Assembly: GCF_015773195.1 (NCBI RefSeq)
Contig: NZ_JADWYK010000006.1
Span: 248,001-312,000, forward strand
Direction: 5' to 3'
DNA: 64,000 bases
From: Hymenobacter guriensis
GTDB lineage: Bacteria; Bacteroidota; Bacteroidia; Cytophagales; Hymenobacteraceae
Shown: positions 42,594 through 50,879 of the stretch, one piece after another
Layout of the letters: each line of letters begins with the position of its first letter
How positions within the stretch are numbered: position 1 is the stretch's first letter
Program-made: the position numbers and the translations under genes
The notes under the pieces: model-generated
What the model was told of the DNA's origin: nothing
The model's input: the letters and a program-made list of their open reading frames with translations, nothing else
Database searches by the model: none

Positions 42594-43148
42594 TTACTTG
42601 CCTACCAGAGCTTCTTTGATCTTCTCGTTGAAGTTGGGAATATCCTGGGGGTTGCGACTGGTGATGAGGTTGCCATCGACCACCACGGTTTCGTCAACCC
42701 AGCGGCCACCGGCGTTTTTCACGTCGGTTTGCAGGCTGGGCCAGCTGGTGATTTGCTTGCCCTGCACCACATCGGCTTCTACCAGCACCCAGGGACCGTG
42801 GCAGATAGCGGCTACCGGCTTGCCCGAGCGCACGAACTCCTTCACGAAGCTTACTACCTCGGGCTTGGTACGCAGCACGTCGGGGTTCATCTGACCGCCA
42901 GGCAGCACCAGCGCGTCGTAGTCGGCCACTTGCACCTCGCCGATTACTTTGTCCACGTCCACTTTGTCGCCCCAGTCTTTCTGGTCCCAGCCTTTGATGG
43001 AGCCGCTTTTCAGGGAGATGACGTGGGTTTTAGCGCCTTCATCTTCGAGGTACTTCTTGGGCTTTTCGAGCTCCGACTGCTCAAATCCGTCGGTGGCAAT
43101 GATGGCTATGGTTTTGCCCTTCAGGGCGTCGCTTCCGAAAATACTCAT
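42594..43148 (-). CDS. PfpI/DJ-1-type glutamine-amidotransferase-like protein
   Basis: 184 residues. The fold starts with KTIAIIATDGFEQSELEKPK and has the nucleophile elbow in PVAAICHGPWVLVEADV (Cys followed by His), with the Glu of the family in FEQSEL. The LVLPGGQMNPDVLR strand-loop is intact. Members of this YhbO/PfpI group act as deglycases or proteases under stress. The length is normal. It is set off by terminators on both sides and is therefore likely a single-gene unit. Confidence 0.92.
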   Translation of the reverse strand: MSIFGSDALKGKTIAIIATDGFEQSELEKPKKYLEDEGAKTHVISLKSGSIKGWDQKDWGDKVDVDKVIGEVQVADYDALVLPGGQMNPDVLRTKPEVVSFVKEFVRSGKPVAAICHGPWVLVEADVVQGKQITSWPSLQTDVKNAGGRWVDETVVVDGNLITSRNPQDIPNFNEKIKEALVGK

Positions 43149-43165
43149 GGAATTGCAGTGTTACG

Positions 43166-43214
43166 GTTAAAAAGGAAAAGCCGGAGCAACCCTGGCGGGC
43201 AACTCCGGCTTTTC
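43166..43214 (-). terminator. Terminator of the thioesterase gene
   Basis: GAAAAGCCGGAG (43175-43186) pairs with CTCCGGCTTTTC (43203-43214) across a 16-base loop; on the minus strand the stem is followed by CTTTTTAA. It lies 25 bp behind the thioesterase stop. Confidence 0.85.
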
Positions 43215-43238
43215 TTTAACGCAACTGGCGCCGTGGGG

Positions 43239-43763
43239 TTAGTCTTCCTCGCCGGCGCGCTGGCGCTTAAGCTCTTTGCGTAGCGCCTTCACCCGCTCGT
43301 CGAAGCCGTCGGCATCGTAGTTCACGTCGTCTACGTCCAGGCTTTCCAGCATGTCCATCATTTCATCGGAATGGTCGGTGCGGGTGCCGGTGCTCACCTG
43401 CACGTAGGCCATTTCCGACCATAGCACCGCTTTCAGGCGCAATCCGTCCTGGCTCAGCATCTGCATTTCCACTACCAGATTGGAGTTATCAAAGTGGATG
43501 AGCTGGGTGCGGATGCGCACAGTTTCGCCCTGGCGGGCGGGGCGCAGGTAGCTGATGTGGTGCTTGGTAATAACCCAGCCGGCGTTCTGCTCGCGGGCCA
43601 ACTGCCCCATGTTCAGGGCGTAGTGCTGGGCTACTTGGTCTTCGCGGGCATTGAGGAAATAGTCGAGGTAGCGGGCGTTGTTGAGGTGGCCCAGCATGTC
43701 GCAATCCTGGAAATAGATGCGGTGGGTGGTTTCGGGCGTGCGCACCAGCGGAGCAGTTGCCAT
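43239..43763 (-). CDS. Hot-dog fold acyl-CoA thioesterase
   Basis: 174 residues. The catalytic signature FQDCDMLGHLNNARYLDYFL is the 4HBT type (Asp near Gly-His-Asn-Asn). Further fold marks are HHISYLRPARQGETVRIRTQ and LVVEMQMLSQDG. The C-terminal 45 residues are charged (DHSDEMMDMLESLDVDD, RVKALRKELKRQRAGEED), beyond the hot-dog domain, and probably helical. It hydrolyses an acyl-CoA; chain length is unknown. The gene lies 50 bp behind the DUF3616 gene. Confidence 0.88.
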   Translation of the reverse strand: MATAPLVRTPETTHRIYFQDCDMLGHLNNARYLDYFLNAREDQVAQHYALNMGQLAREQNAGWVITKHHISYLRPARQGETVRIRTQLIHFDNSNLVVEMQMLSQDGLRLKAVLWSEMAYVQVSTGTRTDHSDEMMDMLESLDVDDVNYDADGFDERVKALRKELKRQRAGEED

Positions 43764-43814
43764 AAGGGGAAGGTTAAGCGGAAAAAAATGCGCGGCGAAG
43801 GTAACGTAAAGCTG

Positions 43815-44918
43815 CTACCGGGGCAGGCGGTAGGCATCGGCCTGTACCTGGTGTGGCTGGGGCTTACGCTTATCGGTAGGGCTGTCGAATACCAGCAGAA
43901 TGTGCGTCTCATCGAGCAGAGCCATGCCCTCGGCGCGGTCCTGGCCAGCGGTGGGGCCAGCGCCGTGGGGCACGTCGAACAGGCGGTGCAGCTGCTTTTC
44001 GTCGATAAGGCTGTCCTGGGGCAGGCGCAGGGCGTCGGGCCAGCGGTACACGGCAATGGTACCGTCGAGGTCCATGGTGGGCCCAGCCAGCAGCAGGATG
44101 TCGGGCCCCAGCTGGCGCAGCTCGCGCAGGCCCATGCCGCCCAGCTGCAGGAAGTGCTTTTTGTAGTACGGCTGGGTGCTGCCGGGCACTTTGCCCAGGC
44201 GCAAACGGCCGTGCTTGTCCTCGCGGGGTAACAGCTCCAGCACTACGGCCCAGCCCCGCAGTACCGGTCCGCGCAGGCCCACAAACAGGCGCCCATCCTC
44301 CGCTACGGCCAGGCCTTCGATATCAAAGCCATTGTCTTTGCCGGGGATTTTCAGGAAGGGCTTGAGGTGAGGGTCGTTGGCCAGCACGTCCAGCAGCTCG
44401 TTGCTGCTGGTGCTGCCGTGCAGCTGGGCAGCGCGCAGGGTTTGGGTAGGGTCGGTGGGGTGCGGGGCTTGCTTGTGCAGCTCGTAGTTGCCGGTTTCCG
44501 GGTTCAACAGCAGCGGAATGCGGGCCAGCAGGTAGCGGTTTGGGTCGGCTTTCACCTTGGCCAGCTTTTCAATCTGTTTTTCCACATCTTCGTCCCCGGG
44601 GTCGGGCTGCTTGCGCTTGAGGCTATGCGAGCCGATAATCCAGAGGTAATGGCCCGCCTCGCCTATTCCTTCAATGTCGATTTCCAGGGCCTCATCAGCG
44701 GGTAGATCGAGCAGCTCATCCAGCTGATACGAGCAATGCTCCCCGAATTCGCGCGGCCCCATCAGGCGCAGTCGCTCAATGGTGGTACGCTCGTCGCAGC
44801 TTAGCCAGAGGTTGTCGCCGGTGCGCAGCACCGTGGAAAGGCCGTCGCGCACGTGCTTACCAGCCGCATTCAAACTCAGCTTGGGGTTGAAGTGCAGCGT
44901 GTAGGATTGAGGGCGCAT
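43815..44918 (-). CDS. DUF3616 protein
   Basis: 367 residues from the ATG at 44918 (MRPQSYTLHFNPK); the frame is open to a TTG at 44936. The pattern LSTVLRTGDNLWLSCDERTT, DIEGIGEAGHYLWIIGSHSL, then FDIEGLAVAEDGRLFVGLRG and AEGMALLDETHILLVFDSP is that of DUF3616, a predicted six-bladed propeller related to SdiA/strictosidine-synthase-like folds. No signal peptide. Function unknown. Preceded by a lipoprotein gene 44 bp upstream, followed by the thioesterase; the three may share a transcript. Confidence 0.82.
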   Translation of the reverse strand: MRPQSYTLHFNPKLSLNAAGKHVRDGLSTVLRTGDNLWLSCDERTTIERLRLMGPREFGEHCSYQLDELLDLPADEALEIDIEGIGEAGHYLWIIGSHSLKRKQPDPGDEDVEKQIEKLAKVKADPNRYLLARIPLLLNPETGNYELHKQAPHPTDPTQTLRAAQLHGSTSSNELLDVLANDPHLKPFLKIPGKDNGFDIEGLAVAEDGRLFVGLRGPVLRGWAVVLELLPREDKHGRLRLGKVPGSTQPYYKKHFLQLGGMGLRELRQLGPDILLLAGPTMDLDGTIAVYRWPDALRLPQDSLIDEKQLHRLFDVPHGAGPTAGQDRAEGMALLDETHILLVFDSPTDKRKPQPHQVQADAYRLPR

Positions 44919-44962
44919 TTTCGGGGACAGAAACAAGGGGATTCAAGCCGGGATGCACCAGC

Positions 44963-45406
44963 TTATTTGCTTCCGCCGGCGCGGATGGCCTGCATCTTGG
45001 CCTGCATACTGCGCTTTTTCAGCTGGTACTGCTTGTACTGCTCGGCCGAAAATACCTGCTGCAGCTGCTTTTCCGATTCAGCATTGATACGCAGCAATTC
45101 CTTGTTCAGGGCAGGCTTGTCGGCGGCGTACTGGCTGCGGGCGTCGTTCACCTGCTGCACCGTGGAGCGCAGCAAAGCCCGCACTCTGGTTTGCTGATCA
45201 TCGGACAGCTGCAGCTCCTCGGCCATCACGCCGGCCAGGTCGCGGGCAGCAGCGCGGGCAATAGGCGCAGGTGCGGGAGCGGCTTTTACGGGCTCAGCGG
45301 TGGTGGCGGCCGGAATATCCTTTTTGCGCCGAGCGCAGCTGCTGCCGCTCAGCAGAGCCACACAGAGCGCAAACGCTAATACAACGCGAGGAGAAGAAGT
45401 GGGCAT
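44963..45406 (-). CDS. Small periplasmic lipoprotein, Spy/CpxP-like
   Basis: 147 residues. A lipoprotein signal (VVLAFALCVALLSGSSC) puts a Cys at about residue 24 for acylation. An Ala/Pro-rich linker leads to a helical domain: AEELQLSDDQQTRVRALLRS, then EKQLQQVFSAEQYKQYQLKK. The LxLsxxQxxxv...xxvLtxeQ pattern is that of Spy/LTXXQ-type proteins, which in other bacteria are periplasmic chaperones. A second protein with the same helical theme is encoded at 50326-50739. Function is inferred from the pattern alone. Confidence 0.78.
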   Translation of the reverse strand: MPTSSPRVVLAFALCVALLSGSSCARRKKDIPAATTAEPVKAAPAPAPIARAAARDLAGVMAEELQLSDDQQTRVRALLRSTVQQVNDARSQYAADKPALNKELLRINAESEKQLQQVFSAEQYKQYQLKKRSMQAKMQAIRAGGSK

Positions 45407-45475
45407 AGCCGGGAAGTTGGTGCGCCCTCTACTACGCGAAAATCCAACATCCGTTCACGGCCGGCACCGAGGCGG

Positions 45476-47485
45476 CTATAAGCCTGCTTTCAGGTGCTGG
45501 GCCGTAAAGTGCGCTAGCGCCATAATGGTGAGCATAGGGTTTACGCCGCTGCACGTCGGAAACGCCGACGCATCGGCCACGAACAGGTTGCGCACCTCGT
45601 AGGTTTCGCCGGTGGGTGCTACCGGGTGCGTGGCTTTTTGCCCGCCCATGCGGCAAGAACTCATTTGATGGGCGCTATAGAGCCCGAAGCGGTTGGGCTG
45701 CCACTTAAGTTTGGCAAGGCCGTCGAGAACCGCCGGGTTCTGCACCGCCCCGTCCTGCACGCGCAGGGTGGGCAGGGTGCCGTGGGGCAGATACACGGTG
45801 TGGGCCCCGGCAGCGGCGTGAATTTCGGCGGCTGCCCGTACGCCCCGCAGCATGTGGCCCCGGTCGTAGGAGCTCAGGGTATAGTCGATGCGCGGCTGGC
45901 CCTGCTGGTCGGTGCGCACCCGGCCCCCATCCCGGTCGCGCGTGAGCACAATAAAGTTGCCCAGGTGCGCGGCCTGCAGCATCAGCTGCTTATGCTGGGC
46001 GCCGGAGTGCCAGGGTAGCACCATGGCCATAAGGCCGGGGTGCGCAGGCGGAGTTTCCAGCTTGGCGCCGTAGTTGCTGCCGTCCAGCATCGTATAGGTG
46101 TCATTCACCACCGACATCATTGGCCCAAACCACGGGTCCATGCGCTGCGCGTACGCTCCCGACACCACCACCGTGGGGTGCAGATGCAGGTGCCGACCTA
46201 AATGCGGGTGCCGCAGTCCGCTCCGCAGCAGCAGCGCCGGCGACTGAATAGCCCCGCCAGCTACCACTACCCGCCGCGCCCGCACCGTCACGCGTATGGC
46301 CTGGCCCGACGAGGTGGTATGCACGGCCTCGGCGCCGGTGGCCTGCCCTTGGGCGGTGGTTACGCGCGTTACGTAAGTATCGGGCAGGATGCAGGCACCG
46401 TGGTCGAAGGCCTGCTGCAGATACGTGTTTAGGGTACCCTGCTTGATGCCGTGCCGGTCGCCGAGGGGGCTGAACCCGAGGCTGCGGAAGTGTTCTTCCG
46501 AGGAAGTCAGGTGCTTTTCGTTGCGCGGAATGCGTTTCACTTCCTGCCCCAGCTGCCTCGACCCATCCCACAAGGCCTGGTTTTGACCGTTGTGCCGCTC
46601 GTAGCTGGTGTTCACGCTCACTGCCTGGCTTACCGCATCGAGGCTGCGGCCAAATTCCGGCAAGGCAAAATGCGGGACGTGGTGCTCACGGGCCCACTCC
46701 TGCAGAATGTAGTCGGGAGTGCGGAAAGCCCCGGCCCAGTTGACGGTGGTGCCGCCGCCCAGGCAGCTGCCCGCCAGCAGGGCGATGCTGCCATCCTGGG
46801 TGGTAAGGGCCGCCTGACCGTCGTACAGCTTGCTGAGCATATCCACCTCGCGCTGGGTGAAGTCGCAGCCGTGGCAATAAGGACCTTTTTCCAGTACCAG
46901 CACGGCATGGCCGGCGGCGGCCAGTTCCCCGGCCACCACGCCGCCCCCGGCTCCGCTGCCAATCACCAGCACGTCGCAGTCGTACTGCACATCGGCCGTG
47001 GGCTGGAGTGGGCGGATGGGCTTATCGGTATCCACTGGTTGGTCGTCGGGCTGGGGCCCGGGGTAGCCGAGAGCGGCCCACACGGGGTTGTCGGGCACGA
47101 CTACCGAGCCGCCGTAGTACAGCATCATGGTGAGCTTGCGCAGGGAGTGAAACGCCTTGCGCAGCTGCGGCACTGGGCTGCCGGCCCAGCGCTGCAGCAA
47201 TTGTTCACGCTGGGGCGGGGTGAGTTCCGCAAACGGCCGCAGCTGCCCCAGCCAGGTAAGTCCCAGCGCGGGCGAGGCCAGCAGCCCCAGCAGCTGCCGG
47301 AACTCCTGCTGCACGCCCGTCGGCTGCCCAGCCAGCATACCAGCCAGTTGGTCGAGGTTGAGGCCCTCGGAGCCCTGGCCAAGCCAGTAAGCGGCATTCT
47401 GCTCCTGCTCGTGACCCGGCACAGCCGGAATAAAGGTATCGGCCACTGCCCGAAGAATGGCGGCCTGGGTGGGAGTAAACGACAT
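45476..47485 (-). CDS. GMC-family long-chain alcohol oxidase-like flavoprotein with fused N-terminal helical domain
   Basis: 669 residues. Residues 1-150 are helical (TQAAILRAVADTFIPAVPGH, LQLLQ-type repeats) and resemble gluconate 2-dehydrogenase subunit 3, also found at the head of long-chain fatty alcohol oxidases. The FAD Rossmann motif VLVIGSGAGGGVVAGELAAA begins near 175; GSCLGGGTTVNWAGAFRTPD is the second GMC signature; HQMSSCRMG and the final CSGVNPMLTIMALA carry the catalytic His and Asn. It oxidises an alcohol to an aldehyde. An aldehyde dehydrogenase gene lies immediately upstream, which fits fatty-alcohol breakdown. Confidence 0.88.
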   Translation of the reverse strand: MSFTPTQAAILRAVADTFIPAVPGHEQEQNAAYWLGQGSEGLNLDQLAGMLAGQPTGVQQEFRQLLGLLASPALGLTWLGQLRPFAELTPPQREQLLQRWAGSPVPQLRKAFHSLRKLTMMLYYGGSVVVPDNPVWAALGYPGPQPDDQPVDTDKPIRPLQPTADVQYDCDVLVIGSGAGGGVVAGELAAAGHAVLVLEKGPYCHGCDFTQREVDMLSKLYDGQAALTTQDGSIALLAGSCLGGGTTVNWAGAFRTPDYILQEWAREHHVPHFALPEFGRSLDAVSQAVSVNTSYERHNGQNQALWDGSRQLGQEVKRIPRNEKHLTSSEEHFRSLGFSPLGDRHGIKQGTLNTYLQQAFDHGACILPDTYVTRVTTAQGQATGAEAVHTTSSGQAIRVTVRARRVVVAGGAIQSPALLLRSGLRHPHLGRHLHLHPTVVVSGAYAQRMDPWFGPMMSVVNDTYTMLDGSNYGAKLETPPAHPGLMAMVLPWHSGAQHKQLMLQAAHLGNFIVLTRDRDGGRVRTDQQGQPRIDYTLSSYDRGHMLRGVRAAAEIHAAAGAHTVYLPHGTLPTLRVQDGAVQNPAVLDGLAKLKWQPNRFGLYSAHQMSSCRMGGQKATHPVAPTGETYEVRNLFVADASAFPTCSGVNPMLTIMALAHFTAQHLKAGL

Positions 47486-47551
47486 GAGAACGAAGCGCGG
47501 AAAGGGCCGACCGGCAAAGGAATGCTGCCATCAGCTGCCGGAAAATATCGG

Positions 47552-47585
47552 CAAAAGAATTCGGCTTGCCTACTTTATTTTCAAA
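47552..47585 (-). promoter_or_regulatory. Possible Bacteroidota promoter of the GMC gene
   Basis: On the minus strand a -33 TTTG (47585-47582) is separated by 22 bp from TTCTTTTG (47559-47552), one mismatch from TAnnTTTG. The start codon is about 65 bp downstream. If real, the GMC gene can be expressed apart from the aldehyde dehydrogenase gene. Confidence 0.4.
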
Positions 47586-47675
47586 AACGAATTTCCACCT
47601 TACGTCGCCTTCGTCACCGCCTATTCTCCAGCTTGCCTTCCTCACCAATGTGCACAGGCTAGGCACTACGGCCGG

Positions 47676-49127
47676 CTACAGATACCGCAGCAGCAGATCC
47701 AGCATTCTGCGCACCTTGGGGGTGTAGGGCGGATAGAGCAGCTTGATGCTGGTGCGGCCGATGCGCTGCCGGAGCACGGCTTTTTCGTTGGAAAACGCCA
47801 GAAACCCATAATGCCCGTGCGCCTTGCCTACCCCGCTGTTGCCCACGCCCCCGAAAGGCAGCTCCGAGTGGCCCAGGTGCACAATGGTTTCGTTGACGGC
47901 CGCGCCACCCGCCGAAACATTATCCAGCAGGTACCGCTGGTTTTCGGCGTTGCGCGTGAATACGTACTGCGCCAAGGGCTTAGGCCGCGCGTTGATGAAG
48001 TCGGCTGCTTCGGAGAGCGTGCCAAAGGGCACCAGCGGTAGCAGCGGCCCGAATATTTCCTCCTGCATTATGCGGCTGTCGGGGGCCACCTGGGTGAGGA
48101 CAGTGGGCGCTATAAAGCATTGCCGGCCATCCACCTCGCCGCCCACGGCCACCGTAGCACCGGTGGCCTGGGCATCTTCCAGCAAGCCCGCCAGCCGATT
48201 GAAATGCTGCTGGTTGACGATACGGGCAAACGACTCAGAGTTTTCCACCCCGGCTCCGGCGGGGTTGTAGTTGCGGCGGATGACGGCTTCCATTTCGCGC
48301 ACCAGTTCGGCCTGCACGGGTTCTTGCACCAGCACGTAATCGGGGGCCACACAGGTCTGGCCGGCATTCAGAAACTTGCCCCACACCAGCTTCTCGGCCG
48401 CGTCGCGCAGGTTGGCGGTGGCATCCACCACGGCCGGCGACTTACCGCCCAACTCCAGGGTCACGCCGCTCAGGTGCTCGGCGGCCGCGCGCATTACTAT
48501 TTTACCTACCTCGGGGCTGCCCGTGAAAAAGATGTGGTCGAAGGGCAGGCGCAGCAGCTCGGTGGCCATGTCCTTGCCGCCTTCCAATACGACCACTTCG
48601 GCGGGGTCGAAAACTTCTTCGGCCAGGCGGCGCAGCAGCGTGGCTACGTGCGGCGTCAGCTCCGAGGGCTTGAGTACGCAGCAGTTGCCAGCGGCCAGCG
48701 CCGACACCAGCGGCCCCACCGCCAGGTAAAACGGGTAATTCCACGGCGCCATCACCAGGCACACTCCCTTGGGCTCGTACTGCACCCAGGAGGTAGTGCC
48801 CAGCAACGACAGTGGCGTACCCACGCGCCGAGGCTTCATCCACTGCCGCAGGTGAGCCAGCGTATGCTTGATTTCGGCCTGTGTCGACCAGATTTCGGTG
48901 AGGTCGGTTTCGGCGGCGGGCTTGCGGAAGTCGGCGTACAGGGCGGTCTGAATGGCAACGCGGTTGCCGGTAATCCAGGCAGCCAGGCGGCGCAGGCGCG
49001 TGGCGCGGGCAGTGGCATCTTCGCGGCGTAGCACGGGCGTGTGGGCGCGCAGCCGCTCAAACGCAGCGCACAGTTCTGAGCTGATAACGGGGGAAGTCTC
49101 GGGAGCAGAAAGAGTAGCGGCAGCCAT
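47676..49127 (-). CDS. Aldehyde dehydrogenase (class 3 / fatty-aldehyde type)
   Basis: 483 residues from the ATG at 49127 (MAAATLSAPETS). Typical marks: VLKPSELTPHVATLLRRLAE, FTGSPEVGKIVMRAAAEHL (NAD site), VTLELGGKSPAVV (catalytic Glu) and NAGQTCVAPDYVLV (nucleophile Cys). The short N-terminus and the C-terminal AVNETIVHLGHSELPFGGVG, VGKAHGHYGFLAFSNEK place it with class 3-like, YwdH/fatty-aldehyde enzymes. It oxidises aldehydes to acids using NAD(P). The GMC oxidase gene follows after 190 bp on the same strand. Confidence 0.93.
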   Translation of the reverse strand: MAAATLSAPETSPVISSELCAAFERLRAHTPVLRREDATARATRLRRLAAWITGNRVAIQTALYADFRKPAAETDLTEIWSTQAEIKHTLAHLRQWMKPRRVGTPLSLLGTTSWVQYEPKGVCLVMAPWNYPFYLAVGPLVSALAAGNCCVLKPSELTPHVATLLRRLAEEVFDPAEVVVLEGGKDMATELLRLPFDHIFFTGSPEVGKIVMRAAAEHLSGVTLELGGKSPAVVDATANLRDAAEKLVWGKFLNAGQTCVAPDYVLVQEPVQAELVREMEAVIRRNYNPAGAGVENSESFARIVNQQHFNRLAGLLEDAQATGATVAVGGEVDGRQCFIAPTVLTQVAPDSRIMQEEIFGPLLPLVPFGTLSEAADFINARPKPLAQYVFTRNAENQRYLLDNVSAGGAAVNETIVHLGHSELPFGGVGNSGVGKAHGHYGFLAFSNEKAVLRQRIGRTSIKLLYPPYTPKVRRMLDLLLRYL

Positions 49128-49299
49128 ACGGCACAAAGTAACGACGCGGGGAATCCTTCTAAGATAGCAGGATTTGCTTGTAGTGTACTACGGGTACACC
49201 AGGCCGAGCAGCGCCGGAAATAACTACCTTTACGGCCGAGGTCGAGTCCACTGCCTGGCGAGTGGCTGGTTTTGAGGCGTTTTTATTTGTTACGCAGGC

Positions 49300-49788
49300 G
49301 TGTTTCCCAACCCTACTTCTTTCCCGGCTACGACCCAGGAAGCCATCAGGCGGCTTCGGGAAATGGTGAACCTGCTGAACGCTCATTTTCTGGACTTTTC
49401 CCCGGCGGAACTGACATCAGCCCTGGGCCCGGGCAAATGGTCGCGCAAGCAGGTGCTGGGCCATTTGCTGGATTCGGCAGTCAACAACCACCGCCGATTT
49501 GTGCTGTGCCAGACAGAACCAGAACCCCACCGCATGGTTGCCTATCAGCAGGACGAATGGGTACGGCTGGGCGTGTACCAGCAGGCTCCGGCGGCCGAGC
49601 TGCTCAGCTTCTGGACCCTGTATAATGAGCAGCTGATGCGCATGATTGCCCAAATACCGGCCGACGCGCTACAAAACCAGGTGTTGTTCGAGAACGGCTA
49701 TACCGTGACGCTGGGCTGGCTGATAGACGACTATGCCATGCACCTGGAGCACCACGTACGCCAGATTCTGCAGCAGGAGCCCGCCTGA
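49300..49788 (+). CDS. DinB-family metal-dependent protein
   Basis: 162 residues from a GTG at 49300; no earlier ATG fits, and the first helix (TTQEAIRRLREMVNLLNAHF) would be cut by the next Met. A four-helix DinB_2-type bundle with the three expected metal-ligand histidines: KQVLGHLLDSAVNNHRR, and MHLEHHVRQILQ near the C-terminus. The family includes thiol transferases (bacillithiol or mycothiol type) and many uncharacterised members; which applies is not known. It stands divergently from the aldehyde dehydrogenase gene. Confidence 0.88.
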   Translation: MFPNPTSFPATTQEAIRRLREMVNLLNAHFLDFSPAELTSALGPGKWSRKQVLGHLLDSAVNNHRRFVLCQTEPEPHRMVAYQQDEWVRLGVYQQAPAAELLSFWTLYNEQLMRMIAQIPADALQNQVLFENGYTVTLGWLIDDYAMHLEHHVRQILQQEPA

Positions 49789-49893
49789 GAATAATCATTT
49801 TTTGCGGCCCGCCAACAAACCGCTTAGCTTGCCGATTATTAGGCAACACCCTCCCCGATTTCGCCGGCCGGAAATTGGATTAACCAGTTTTTT

Positions 49894-50316
49894 ATGCTCA
49901 ACTTGTTCGACCGCCGCGAAAAACCTTATTACCAGAATACGGCGGGGCAGGTCGCCTATTCTCCGGCGGGCTACGTGCAGCTGAACTGGAGTTCGGAGCG
50001 CATCAGCCTGACCGATATGCAGCAGCTGTATGAGCAGGCCCTGCAGCTGCTGCGCAGTACCCGGGTTGGCAAAGTGGTGTCGGAACACGGCCAGCGCCAG
50101 CCTTTGTCGGCCGAGGCTCAGACGTGGATAACGCAGAACTGGATTCCGCGGGCTATGCAGGAAAGCAACACGCACTACTGCGCCATTGTGGAAGGCCACA
50201 ACCCACTCCACCGCTTGGCTACCCAGACTATCGTCAGCAATGCTCCGGCGGGGTTTCACTTCCAGCGCTTTGGCACGCTGCGCGAAGCTGCGGCCTGGCT
50301 GCAAAGCCTGGGGTAA
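49894..50316 (+). CDS. STAS/SpoIIAA-like hypothetical protein
   Basis: 140 residues from an ATG at 49894. The order beta (GQVAYSPAGYVQLNWSSER), helix (LTDMQQLYEQALQLLRSTRV), beta (GKVVSEHGQR), helix (AEAQTWITQNWIPRAM), beta (THYCAIVEG) and a final helix (LREAAAWLQSLG) resembles the SpoIIAA-like STAS fold widespread in Bacteroidota as small stand-alone proteins. No catalytic motif. It is transcribed convergently to the next gene, whose stop lies 10 bp away. Confidence 0.7.
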   Translation: MLNLFDRREKPYYQNTAGQVAYSPAGYVQLNWSSERISLTDMQQLYEQALQLLRSTRVGKVVSEHGQRQPLSAEAQTWITQNWIPRAMQESNTHYCAIVEGHNPLHRLATQTIVSNAPAGFHFQRFGTLREAAAWLQSLG

Positions 50317-50325
50317 ACGCGCCGT

Positions 50326-50739
50326 CTAGCGCGCCGTAGCAGGCTGCTGCTCCCCAAGCCAGCGGAAGGTACTGTACTGGCCGGGCGTCAGAATCCGCAG
50401 CATGGCCAAATCGTACTGGTCCTGCACCTGGGCAGCGGCGCGCTGCGTGGGCGCGGGGCTGGCATACCCAGCGCCAGCCGCGTAAGCTACCGACACCTGC
50501 CGCAAGGAGTCGAGCTGCATCAGGTGCTGGTAGGTGGAGCGCTGCACGGCCCGCCGCTGCGCCTTTGTCAGATGCAGCGCGTAGCGGTAGTAGCCAGTTA
50601 CGCTGCTAGCGCGTTCCCGAATATTATCCTTATCGGAAGGAGCAGCGGGGACCTCGGGCGCGGCTACAGCCAGCGAAGAAACCAGCAGCCAGGAAGCCAT
50701 AAAACCCAGGCTGGCGGAACGAGAAGACAAGGAAGTCAT
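50326..50739 (-). CDS. Small secreted helical protein
   Basis: 137 residues from the ATG at 50739. A signal peptide (LGFMASWLLVSSLAVAAPEV) precedes a helical core: YYRYALHLTKAQRRAVQRST, DSLRQVSVAYAAGAGYAS, and QVQDQYDLAMLRILTPGQYS. The LTKAQ...LTPGQY pair is like the LTXXQ theme of Spy-like proteins and of the lipoprotein encoded at 44963-45406. No family with known function is recognised. Confidence 0.68.
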   Translation of the reverse strand: MTSLSSRSASLGFMASWLLVSSLAVAAPEVPAAPSDKDNIRERASSVTGYYRYALHLTKAQRRAVQRSTYQHLMQLDSLRQVSVAYAAGAGYASPAPTQRAAAQVQDQYDLAMLRILTPGQYSTFRWLGEQQPATAR

Positions 50740-50833
50740 TGGCACATAAAAAGGTAAGCACTAATCTCAGCTCTGTAAACGGCCACTGCAACCGCGTGGT
50801 TCACCACTTATAATGCTATGTTGACTTATCGTG

Positions 50834-50841
50834 TATATTTG
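50834..50841 (+). promoter_or_regulatory. Bacteroidota -7 element for the araC-type gene
   Basis: TATATTTG fits TAnnTTTG exactly and lies 38 bp before the ATG at 50880. No TTTG at the standard -33 distance is visible, so the promoter may depend on an activator or be weak. Confidence 0.5.
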
Positions 50842-50879
50842 AAAGTAGCCCGGTGGCAGCCAGGCATAGATTATCGATT

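Noticed and set aside
46451..47662. 403-codon plus-strand open frame
   Set aside because: Antisense to the GMC oxidase gene, no recognisable motifs, composition of a shadow frame.
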